Part shown: one piece after another, positions 24,297 to 35,065 of the stretch
Position numbering within the stretch: position 1 is the stretch's first letter
Layout of the letters: each line of letters opens with the position of its first letter
Origin: Dermatemys mawii
Lineage: Eukaryota > Chordata > Testudines > Dermatemydidae
Assembly: GCA_007922305.1 (NCBI GenBank)
Contig: ML677366.1
Coordinates: forward strand, 12,554,881-12,618,880
Direction of reading: 5' to 3'
DNA: 64,000 nucleotides
Position numbers and translations under genes: made by a program
Notes under the pieces: model-generated
What the model was told of the DNA's origin: nothing
What the model saw: the letters and a program-made list of their open reading frames with translations, nothing else
Databases searched by the model: none

Positions 24297-27200
24297 TGAG
24301 AAGAGAGATCTACATAAACTATGTCAGAAGGGTACAGTTCTACACACAGTTTCATCAATCAATAAATGGAGTTGTTAACGTAACACTGAGGATATGATAC
24401 TATGAAGAAGACATAGACACATGACCAAGGATTATTTACAGCTCTAACGTACAATATATTTATATTAGAGAGAAAGAGAGAGATGTGTGTGCATGTGTGT
24501 GTATGAACACAGGTGCATGTATATACATACACACGCTCACACATATAGGTATAAAAGGTTGTGTTTTTTTTAAACAAAAATCAAGAAATGAGTTTGTCTT
24601 TTTATTTGCAGCAGTTGACTATTGGATTGAAAGGTGGACATGGTTTCATTTTGTGGTGGCTGGTTAGTATTTTTTTTTAAAATCTCTGTCCTCCAAAGAT
24701 TGTTGACCAAATTGGAATGGTCTCCAGTGTTTGTGTTTCTTTAGTTGCGGTGGGAAGTGTGTGGGGTGGATGACAGTGGGCGACAGGCTGGAGTAGGTAG
24801 AATGGGCTAGAGGGTGGAGGAGGAACATGTAAATGAATGAACGACCTTTGGTGATGCCATTAAATCATCCTTTGTACTAAACATAAATTATCAATAGTTT
24901 TAAAAAAATAATTTTCTGTTTCATTTTGAGGCTGGGGAGGGGGGGCACGGTTCCACTACGGGTGGGGAGAGGGTCCAGGGGAAGGGCAAATACCTCAGCA
25001 TTTCAGATGTCCCTTAACCTCAATTTCAAAATTTGTAAAAGGCTTCTATGGGTCTAAAACTGTAATGGAATCAAGCTCCCCCACCCCAGTGTAGCAAAGC
25101 GCTCAATCCAAATTACACTGGGGAGGAGACGGGGAACCCACTTTGGCTAATACCCAGAGCAGAGTTCCTCCCCCTAGCAGTTGGAGCCCCTGGGGAGGAA
25201 GGGTGTTGCAGACAGTTTCTAGGGGGTGCCACAACCCTGCTTTCCCCATATTGTCCCATGGGAGGGGATCCTAGATTGACAGAAGGGGAGGTTCTGGATG
25301 GGTCCTGGTATGGCAAAAGGTGGTGTGATATGGAAGGGGTTGAGAACCACAGCAAGACCTGAAGGCTGGTAGTTCATTGTTGACCCCTTAATTGGGTGAC
25401 ACCACTGATGGCCCCCATTGTGGCTAAATATCAGGAGATGATAGCCTCCATTGTAGACCCAGATGAGAATTTAAAACAGGATCCAAAGAGGCCACAATTG
25501 TAGCTTATTGGTATAATGAGGGGAAAAAAACAACTCAGTTCAGCAAATGTCATGGAGATTTTTGTTTTCTGTTCCTACAGAGTTTCAATAACGTTAACTG
25601 ATATTCATGGTAGCCTGGTGAAAATCCAGTGAAATGTCCCTGTTTTGGGCTGCTAGCCATGTTCCCCACAACGTGTCTGCAAAGACGGGACCGAGTTTCA
25701 ATAAGAGGCTGCCTAGGGCAAAGTTCTATTGGGGGAGGCCTGTGCAAGTGCTCATTTGGGCACCTGTCAGTGCCCTGTGGCAGCTGCTGGGTGAGGTCCA
25801 GTTCCTGCCTCGTTCCCTACTGGAATGTGAATTGTGGAGTACGGGGCACCAGCCCAGGGAACCCTACACCTAGCAGAGCCATTCTGTTCCATTAGTAGCT
25901 GTGAACAGAGATACATCTGAGCTGGGACAAAGGCCAATGTCACTGCTGAGGACAACTGCCTGTATGCACCAACTCAGTTCTCCTTCAGTCAAGAGCCCAT
26001 CTATCTTTGTAGGTGAATAGATTTGTTTTGAGAGCTGGTCCATTTGTCCAATGCTAAGAATTATACACCCCACTGAGGAGGTAGGGGCCATGTGGATAGA
26101 CATACACCACTTACAGCCATTGCTACCACATCACATATTTAGTATCTCTAGAGGGGGAGAATACAGCACCTAAACTCCATTGCCAAATGCATCCGGGTCT
26201 CCCTCATGTCTATCCCAGGTGCCAGCTGATCCTTCAGATAATGAAACCTTTTCCGCACAACTCCTCCGACCCAAGTCTCCAGTGCGAACTACATCAATGT
26301 ACATCATTTACAAGGCAGGAAATCCTTCATTTCTCATGGAACACATTATGTGAAATAGCACTTAGTTAACATAAGGTTTTTTTGTTCTGCTTTAAGCTTA
26401 TCTATAAAAAGCTGCTCATGCAAGAAATTACCTCCTGATTTAGCTGGAATTTTAAAGGACACTTCTCCTGAAGAATCAAATCCCTTCACACAGGGGAAAA
26501 ACACCCAAACAAAACAACCCACTTGTGACTGGGCAAGAACCATCAGACAGTGGAATATACAATAATAAGACTTTGGTGTTTGTAAGGTATTGAGTGAGGG
26601 ACCTGATCAGACCAAGAGAAGCCCAACAAGATGGGAAGTTCAGATGAGCCCTGAAGCTTCAAATGGACAAAAGTCACTTGTGGTTTCTCCCCTCCCTCCC
26701 AACATTTTAAAACTTCCCTGTTCAGGATTCCCCTCTCCTGTAAAGCAAGCCCTCTAATTTCCAACAGCCTCCCTTTTGCATCCCATTCTTCAATTCCGAA
26801 TATACCGCCCTGCCCTATGACTCCCTTTCCCTGAAATCCAGCAGGCTCCCTAACGCCATACTGCTTCTTGACTATCAGCTGGCATCTCTCATCTTTATGC
26901 CACCAGTTCTCTCTCTTGATGCCAAGTAGACCTCCCCCCATCCCCCACACACTTCTACCTCTCAACTCCTCCTCCTGGCCCTGCTCTTGATCAGAGATTA
27001 ATGACCTGACTCTCTCTCTCACTCATGTGATCAGAGCTCGTAAGGTCTGAGGTTCCTCCTGCTTGAGTGACCCCAACATTCATCATCTCCACCAGCCTTG
27101 AGCAAAGCCACCACTGCCAAACCCCAAGATGGATTTCAGCCAAGTCACTGGGCCTGTTGGGTCAGAGAGGGAAGATAGGAACAGGTATTCCCAGGAACCA

Positions 27201-27974
27201 GTCTGGAGGTTCGGTTCCCTATCTGAGCTAAGGTTCTGGCTGGTTCTTATTTTCGAATCAGGTAGCCCATTCCTATCCAAGAGCTGGGGACAGAGCTACA
27301 ATTCCTGATCACTCCCAAAGCTTCCCAAAGGAAGGAAGTTATTCTCGGCGCTTGCAGAATCAGCCACTTGAGATGGAGTTTATCTGCTTCATGTAGTCTT
27401 AGAGTGAAAAAAAAACAGCACAGACACACTAAGATGAAATGAGAGGGATTTTGCAAGCTGTTACCTCTTTGAGTCTGAGAAAAAATATGCTCACTAATAT
27501 GTGATAGCTACTCATTTCCTTGCATGGTTGCAACAGGACAATTTTATAAAAGCAGATCAGAGGCTGCACTTCAAAACCTCCCTCTGGACCAGTGCCTTTT
27601 GATTGTTGCCGGACCTGAGCTTGATCTCACGTACGCTGGTGACAATCAGGAGTCACTCCACTGAAGCTCCAGGTCCAGTAGTTCCACTCTACTTTGTTAA
27701 ATCTTTTAGGACAAAGCAACCGTTGAAGTTTTTAGGAGTCAGGAGAGGCAAGGGCGGGAGGGAAATCCCACATACACAGTGAGTACCAAGCTGCATGGTC
27801 TGATTATGTTCCCTTTTCATACATTAGACATGCTGTAACTTGTCTCTCTACTTTGGAAGGATGTAAGGATTTGGCCCAATGATAACAATAGGTCCTTGAA
27901 CATTTAGGCTTAAATAAGTTCCAGAACAGTCCCAGATCAGTTCCAGGGTAGCTGAGTCAGCCCATTGCCTACAT
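24297..27974. other. Noncoding DNA, possible distal 3' UTR
   Basis: No protein gene seen. The part from 24470 to 24545 is a TG/CA-rich low-complexity tract. The 159-codon minus frame at 26543-27022 has a Gly/Glu-rich, repetitive translation caused by a pyrimidine-rich plus strand and no recognisable domain. Confidence 0.4.
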
Positions 27975-28131
27975 CAGTGGTTCTCAACCTATTTACCATT
28001 GTGGACTGCATATGCAGCTCTCTGTATTGTGTGGGCCACATCCACCTACTATAAATACTACCTGTATGGCACTGAGGATTTCACATGAGTCACAGTTGTG
28101 TGCTGATTAAGCCGCAGGTTGAGAACTACTG
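27975..28131. mobile_element. hAT-type MITE, 157 bp
   Basis: Terminal inverted repeats CAGTGGTTCTCAACC (left) and GGTTGAGAACTACTG (right) match at 14 of 15 positions and have the CAGTGGTTCTCAA hAT signature. The 8-bp flanks GCCTACAT and ACCTGCGT agree at 5 of 8 positions, and all three differences are transitions, consistent with an old 8-bp target duplication. No coding capacity. Confidence 0.85.
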
Positions 28132-28139
28132 ACCTGCGT

Positions 28140-30389
28140 GGATCCCTATTAATCTTCAAGCTGTTTCTCCTGAGAGCTCTCTGGCTTGTTTCTCAGAGTG
28201 GGAGATGCACAGATCCAGCCTTTACTCACTCAAGGAGCCCTGACGTATAGAGAGGAACACACTGATTTAGGAGCAAGGCCAACATCAGCAGGTGCAGGGT
28301 GCAGCACTGGGGGTGGGGAAGTCTTGACAAGCTGAGCTGGATAAGCAAAGCACACACAAAAGGTCAGTCACTAGGAAAAACAACGACCAGAGCTTAGAGA
28401 TAAGGGGGGAAAGCTAGAGCCCTGTGGGAGATGAAGCTAGGTGAGAGCCAGTAAATTTCGCTCACTTCTGGCAGATGATCGTTGTCCATGGTGCTGAACA
28501 CACAGCCCCAAATTAAATGCCAGTAAGAGCATGCCACCCTGAAACCAGAGACCAGAACAAGTCTGACAGACTAAACACTCAGTCATCAGCTGTAGACACT
28601 GCTTGACAGCCTGTCTCCGAAATCGTTTATTACATCCACCGTTCTTAAGCGGAGCTGCCTGAAATTGATCTCTGCGGTGTCCCTGTCCTCAGCACAGAAT
28701 TCCCAGATGGCTGTGGTTAACATGTTCCAAAAATTTAGGTGCAGGCAGGTCATCAAAACAACGTCATTGCTTGGTTTTCCATCAGCACCTTCCTTGACCT
28801 TAGGCAGGCATTTTGATCTGCAGGGAAATGATTCTACCGGTTTGAGATACAGTAGGAGCCCCAGATTCATGGCTGCTTTTGTCTCTTAATCTCAGAGATA
28901 AAACTGATTTACAACATTGTGAACAATGCTTGCACAAAACAGATTGGCGGGGAGGGGGCTCTGATCTCAGATTATTAGGGCCTGATCCTGGGAAGATGCT
29001 GTGCTGTTACCAATTTACCTCACCAAACAAGATCAGGCTCTCATCTGCTCCAAACCCTACCTCTCACCCTAATTTCCAGCTTTCAAAGATGTTGTGAGCC
29101 ATGATTTGCTCAACTTGAGCAGAAGAACAAGAAAAACAAAATTAAAAGCTATTGGGTAGAGAATCGTTCCTCTCTCTGTAGTAAATATTCTGTGTTGCCA
29201 GGGAGAATATGAGGAGTTCAGTCTTGTCTCATGTACAGTTCTGGATTTTCTTGCACTGAACACCAAATGATCTGTTTATTTGACACATTTTTTCTTGTAC
29301 AATTTCACCCCCTCATGCCTTGCCATTCTACTCCAAACATCACAATGAACGCTCTCAATAGGAATCCAGAGCCCACAACCTCTTCTGACTCTAATGATCA
29401 CTTGTGCTGGTCAACACGTATCAGGCTTTAGCCTAGCACCAAGTGGAGGATTCAGGTCTATACATAGTAACAATAACTCAGTCCTTTTTGCTGATTATTT
29501 CCATTGCTGCAGCCCAAGTGTGTAAGGACTAGGATGGACTAAAGCAGATCCCATCAGGAATCAGTCCTGACTGACTTTCCAATCACAACAACCAGCTGGG
29601 GGCTGAGTAATAGCCAATTTCTCAGTAAGAGAAATTACAGGCATAAAAACTAAAACAAACATTCCTCGCACTCATTCCATACTTCAGAGCATGTTTATAG
29701 TTACTGTGGGATTGGGTCTTAAATAATGGAGTTAGAAAAGGAAACTAAATCATCTCTGTGGGGAAAACATCATAAGTCAGAACTCTTTTTACTCTGGGAC
29801 TTTAGCTACTTTTGTTCCTATCTCATTGTGGGTGTTGGGGCAGAATTGGAAATTCCCTCTCCTTGTGCTGTGGACACGCACCTGACCTGTGTACCTCTGT
29901 GCCAATGGCCCTCTGTGGACTTCAGAGGGCTAAGCTGGGGGGAGGACTAAATAATGGAAATGCTGCTCTCCATTGCAGTGTCTTCTGCCCTGCTCCCGGA
30001 TTCCCTGTGGAGATCTCAGTGGAAGGTTACAGACCTGGGAGCTCTTCTACCTCCCTATGGATTCTCCAAATATCCTGCTCCTGCTATCACTGGATGGAAA
30101 ATCCAAAGAGAAACTTGCAGAGATTTCCTCCCCATGATATCATGCAGAAGGCCCCTCCAGCAGAATATGATTTGGCCTCCATTTCTACTCAGACGTTTGA
30201 GCCAGTGAGCTCTAATTGCAGGACTAGGAAAATAGGTCAGGAAGCCAACTGCATAATACCATAGTTGGGAAGCCTCCACGTGAAAGCAACGAGGCAGAGA
30301 CACACCAACATAGCCTATGTAAGAGTCAATTTTGTCTCTAACCTTTGAGAATGCTTTGGAAGAAGGAAGGAAATAATAGATAAAGGAGA
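28140..30389. other. Noncoding DNA, no gene seen
   Basis: No coding or repeat feature recognised. The 150-codon plus frame at 29812-30264 shows no domain and overlaps other frames. Confidence 0.45.
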
Positions 30390-30810
30390 CCTTTGTATCA
30401 TTTTATTGGACTTTCAAAAAGACTATGATAAAGGCCATCAGAAGAGGCTATTAAAGAAACTGGATAGCCAGAGGAAAGGGTAACACCCTATCATGGATCA
30501 GACACTAACAAGGAGAAACAGGGAGCAAATGGGGAGAATAACTGGGCAGTTGCTACAGTGCAGAAATGTTAATAGTGGAGTAATCCCAGACATCGATGCC
30601 AGGGCTGGTGCTGGTGCATTTAATTATGACTTGGGATGGAGGGTGGATAATGATGTGACATTTGCCAATGGTACAAAATTATTTAGTGAGTCAGGGCAGG
30701 GAGGAGTGGGAGGGACAAAAGTAAATCAGTTATTGGGCAAGTGAAACTTGTCTTCAGCCAGTTCAACAAGATGCACATTGGAAGGAGCAATTTAAATTCC
30801 TCCAACACAG
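30390..30810 (+). pseudogene. CR1 LINE reverse-transcriptase remnant
   Basis: Two broken pieces of a CR1-clade reverse transcriptase in sense orientation. At about 30400-30470 the translation ILLDFQKDYDKGHQKRLLKK matches the CR1 'DFQKAFDKV..QRLLKKL' motif-A region. At about 30650-30690 DVTFANGTKLF aligns with the catalytic 'KFADDTKL' motif, with both metal-binding aspartates replaced (Asn-Gly). Near 30765 'KMHIGRSNLN' matches the CR1 'VMHIGRKNLN'. The intervening region is compacted and frames are shifted. Inactive. It lies in opposite orientation to the CR1 copy starting about 1 kb to the right. Confidence 0.72.
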
Positions 30811-31796
30811 GGACGGGTTCTGAGTTCCCTGTATCCTCCCTGGCACTAAAATCTATGGTTCACTGTGGACAGCACAGTAAAGAGCTCCACTCAGTGCTCA
30901 TGAAGACAAGTGCCTAAGATTCTGGGATGTAGCTAGATGGGGGTTGAGAAGAATACAGGTCTCCTCTTCCTGATTAACTCTCAACTCTTGGGCAACTATG
31001 GGCTGATGTGCTGTGGAGTTATAACATCCATCTATCACTGCAAGAGGCAGGAGTCCAGGACTGCTCAAGAGCAAACTCAAGTGATAAAATAGCTCTGACG
31101 AAAGGGGACACACACCCAGTCCTTTTTGGCTGGAACAAAGATGGTTGTGAAATGCTTTGCTGCGAACCGCCGAGATGCAGCAGACCCTATGAGAGAGGGG
31201 ATGGCTGTTGCAAACCCGACCATAACAAAGTGGTACTTCACCCTGGGTACTTTTGGCTTCCCGCATAGGGCACAAAGAATTTCAGGGTTTTGTATTCTTT
31301 GAAATACAGCTAGCAAAGCAAATGTTTTTAAAGTCAGCAGTAGCTTGAGTGACCAGTGCACTAATATCCATGAGAAGCAAGGACAGCAACCTTATTTGTG
31401 ACTCAGCCAAAATTACTCCAAATCCCAAAGGTTGGGTTGCTGAAGGGGTTTTTTAGTTTGTTTTTTTAGCATGGCTGACATTTTATAGCATCAATAATGC
31501 AAACAAAGAGGAAATCATATTTGCAGAATATTAATGCACGGATGTCCAAAGCAAAATACAATACCGATTACTTTTTACATGAGGCCGCCGAGTTTGATTT
31601 TCTTTGGTGGTTAAATTGGTCAATCGTATTCTTTCCAGAGCCAAAAATGACACCATGATCTTCTCTATAACCTTGGAGGCAACCCTCTCAGCTGTATTCT
31701 CAGTGGGGATAGCAAATCAAAGTTCAAAAAAGAGTTTATAGGCCTGCTTTCAGAGATGCTGAGGACACACAATTCCACCTGAAGTCAAAGGGAGCT
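30811..31796. other. Noncoding DNA, no gene seen
   Basis: No feature recognised beyond the CR1 neighbours. Confidence 0.45.
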
Positions 31797-32570
31797 GCAT
31801 AAGAACAGCCATATTGAGTCAGACCAAAGGTCCAACTAGCCCAATATCCTGTCTTCCAACAGTGGCCAATGCCAGGTGCCCCAGAGGGAATGAACAGAAC
31901 AGGTAATCATCAAGTGATCCATTTCGTGTCACTCACTCCCAGCTTCTGGCAAACAGAAGCTAGGGACACCATCTCTGCTGATCCTGGTTAATAGTCATTG
32001 ACGAACCCATCCTCCATGAACTTATCTAATTCTTTTTTTGAACCCTGTTATAGTCTTGGCCTTCACAACATCCTCTGGCAAGGAGTTCCACAGATTGACT
32101 GTGTTGTGTGAAAAAATACTTTATTTTATTTGTTTTAAACCTGCTGCCTATTTAATTTCATTTGATGGCTTCTAGTTCCTATGTTATGAGAAGGACTAAA
32201 TAACATTTCCTTATTTATTTTCTCCACAGTAGTCATGATTTTATAGACCTCTATCATATCCCCCCTTATTCATCCATTTTCCATGCTGAAAAGTCACAGG
32301 TTTACTAATCTCTCCTAATATGAAAGCTGATCTATACCCTTAATCATTTTTGTTCTTTTCTGAATCTTTTTCAATATATATTTTTTAAATGGGGCGACCA
32401 CATCTGCACACAGTATTCAAGATGTGGGTATACTGTGGATTTATATAGAGGCAATATGATATTTTCTGTCTTATCATCAATCCCTTTTTTAATGATGCAC
32501 TTACTACCTCTGAAAATGAAGCTCTTGACTCTATAGTCACTTCTATCCATGGATCTCAGAGAACCTCCCA
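31797..32570 (-). mobile_element. CR1 LINE, ORF2 C-terminus and 3' UTR
   Basis: The longest CR1 piece in the window. The left edge carries the 3' signature 'gtcagaccaaaggtccaact' and 'agtggccaatgccaggtgcc'. Toward the right, the minus strand translates to ILPLYKSTVYPHLEYCVQMW followed by SPHLKN (32455-32380), the conserved CR1 ORF2 segment downstream of the reverse-transcriptase core. Frames are interrupted below 32371. 5' truncated near 32570. Confidence 0.9.
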
Positions 32571-34250
32571 AAAAATAAACTTCTTTAACAAAGATTTTTA
32601 GGAAAGTCTAGAAATATGATGGAACTTTTGCCTTAGGGGTTTGCCACTGAGAGTCTGACATTTTGTCCTTTGTGCCTAGAATTTTTGCTATTGATTATAG
32701 ACATATATGAGTTTGGAGATGAACAAGAAGAGCAAGGCATAAAGAATAGCTAGAATGCAGGATACCCCCTTGAGTCCTGACATTTTCCAGCTGACAGTAC
32801 TCGTCTACAGAGAGGTACTCAAAAGAACTAGGTGACTTCACTAGGTACCTACTAATGACTGTTGAGAGCATTGTCTCTAGCACACAAGGGAGAAAAAGGC
32901 AGTTATACTTCTTTACCTCTCAGCCCTTGAAACGTTTGCTGCTGAAGCTACTCTTGAAGAAAATACTAAGGGTACCTGCTCCTACCTTGCAGTCTGGATT
33001 TAACAGCTGGAGCAAAGAAACAAGGAGTTCGGAGACTTCTCTTGGAATGGCCTTTGACTTCTACAAAACCAACTATGTGAACTCCTTTAATTCATGCATC
33101 TTTTGTCTAGTGCTCACAGTTTAAATAGCTAGCCTCTGGGTTGGCTGCTTAACACCAGATGCAGCCTGTTGGCAGCACCTGTGAGAGTGAGTGGCATTGC
33201 TCACTGTAACAGGTCTGATCAGTGCCCTACTTTGGAGTTAATCAGAGAGAGAGGCTAACAGCCACTGGTTAACCAGTTCCTTTTAACTACGACTGTCTGC
33301 TTGTGGATACATGGCAGGGCCTGTTTGTCAATAGCAAAGGGCCTTTCATACCCTTGATTTAAATACCTTGGGAGGGTTTTTTAAAAAAAGATGGGCTAAA
33401 ACTCATGTCACTTTAGCAGAGCAGAAAGCCTGTCTCAGCAGGAATGGCCTGGATGAGGTGAGACACATTCTGCTGAGGTAAAAGAAACACAGTAGCTTCC
33501 CAGACTCCTCCCCTTCTTCTCATAGAGAGGGTGGGACACCCTCGGTTTCAGCTGGGATTTAGAGGAGACATCCCATGCGCATCACAGTGAGCTTTGCTGT
33601 AAAATTCACTGCACAGAGGTTAATCTAGATGTCAACATTGCCTGACAGCAGTGAAATTACTCCAGGGCAGTGCTCCTTCTGAAGTCTTAATATAACAGTC
33701 AATTCCATCCTGCCTGCAGGAAATGAAAGTTTTCTGCTTTGTGTGCGGAATCATTCAGCGCCAATTTTCTCACTGTTTGAAGTCCAAACTGGTCTTCAGA
33801 TTCACCTCACATTAAGACTTTCGCTCAGTTTAAAAAGTCTGTTTGTCACTCCTGGAGAACTACAAGGACAGAAGGGAAAAGTGTTTATGTTGAGTGGCAG
33901 GGGGTGGGGTTTGAGGGAATTTTATTGCACCTACACCAGCAAAATAACAGGGCCTGTGCCAGTCCTATATTTTCCGAAGGAAGTGAATGCAGCAACTTCA
34001 TGTATCTAAATATCAAGCAGAAACATCTGGGAGGTTGGAAACCAACAGAGAGCCAGCGTGTGCAAAAGAAAAAAATGTCAGACCTCCCAATGCTATGATT
34101 TCCTTCACAGAGGCATTTCAGTCATCCCCTGCTGGGCCCTCGTCTTAAGAAGCCAGTAATTTTGCAGCTAAACACCTCTTCAGAACAGCCGCTGAACTCA
34201 CTGGCTTCAAGTTGTACAATTCAAGTTGTAGAATCAGTCACTTTTTGGGG
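32571..34250. other. Noncoding DNA, no gene seen
   Basis: No gene recognised. No repeat family assigned. Confidence 0.45.
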
Positions 34251-34765
34251 GTATAAGCTTTTGTAGGCTAAAACCCACTTCATCAGATGCATGGAGTGGA
34301 AAATACAGTAGAATATACATAGAATATACAGAGAACATGGAAAGATGGGTGTTGCCAGCCAACTCTAACTAGACTAATCAATTAAAGTGAGCTATTATCA
34401 GCAGGAGAAAAAAAAAACTTTTGTAGTGATAATCAGGGTGGCCCATTTCAAACAGTTGACAAGAAAGTGTGAGTAACAATGGTGGGGGGAGAATTAGCAT
34501 GGGGAAATAGTTTTTAGCTTGTGTAAGAGCCCACCTAATTGATTAGTCGTTAGAGTTGGTATGGGAACACCCATCTTTTCATGTTCTCTGTATATATGTA
34601 TATATATTCCTACTGTATTTTCTATTCCATGCATCTGATGAAGTGGGTTTTAGCCCATGAAAGCTCATGCCCATGTAAATTTGTTAGTCTGTATGGTGCC
34701 ACAAGTACTCCTCATTCTTTTTGCTGATACAGACTAACACGGCTACCACTCAAACTCATTTTTTG
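34251..34765. mobile_element. Penelope-like foldback (head-to-head copies)
   Basis: Two 5'-truncated ends of the same Penelope-like element meet head to head. The left copy is on the minus strand (34251-34530, including some internal sequence), the right copy on the plus strand (about 34535-34765). The arms 34251-34388 and 34535-34670 are imperfect reverse complements over about 140 bp (shared 'cccacttcatcagatgcatg', 'cagagaacatg', 'gatgggtgtt', 'gactaatcaatta'). The right copy keeps the family 3' tail ('ttgttagtctgtatggtgcc ... atacagactaacacggctac'). I link this tail to a turtle Penelope family whose internal part encodes a reverse transcriptase and GIY-YIG nuclease; neither is present here. 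Inverted terminal copies are typical of Penelope insertions. Confidence 0.72.
34635..34662 (+). ncRNA. Hammerhead-ribozyme-like core in Penelope tail
   Basis: A perfect CTGATGA (34635-34641) is followed by a hairpin GTGGG/CCCAT (helix II) and GAAA (34659-34662). After it, AGC-TCAT-GCC could form a minimal helix III, but the base expected to pair with A15.1 is C instead of U. The mirrored left arm has AAAA in place of GAAA. Probably a fossil ribozyme. Confidence 0.5.
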
Positions 34766-34924
34766 TCTGGGAGATCAGTTCCCATAGGGGATCCCTGAGT
34801 GTCAATGGGAGTTATGTGATAATCATCCATTTCCTTTGAGGAATGTTAGAGCTGGTTGTTTTAGAAGAAGACAGAGGCTGTAAAGAAGCCTCGTGAAATT
34901 GTGGCCAGTGAGAAACCACAGAAG

Positions 34925-35065
34925 CTAGAGATGAAAATGGCTTATTAGATCACTTAGATCTCCTGGGGTCCCAGCAAGATTGTTCCCCACAGTTTTCTAG
35001 CATAGTTTTAAAAGTCGCAAGCAATGAGACTTCCACTTTGGTTGGGAACCAGTTCCACTGCCTAA
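34925..35065 (-). mobile_element. CR1-related LINE fragment
   Basis: 'gcaagattgttccccacag', 'tagttttaaaagtcgcaag', 'caatgagacttccac' and 'aaccagttccactgcctaat' follow the order of a CR1-related antisense repeat ('aagtatcaagcgatggggcttccacc ... ttccacag'). Diverged. Confidence 0.5.

Noticed and set aside
25320..25350. GGGGTTGAGAACCACAG as a hAT right terminus
   Set aside because: No matching left terminal repeat or 8-bp duplication found upstream.
26543..27022. 159-codon minus frame rich in Gly and Glu
   Set aside because: Arises from a pyrimidine-rich plus strand with a loose repetitive pattern; no known domain.
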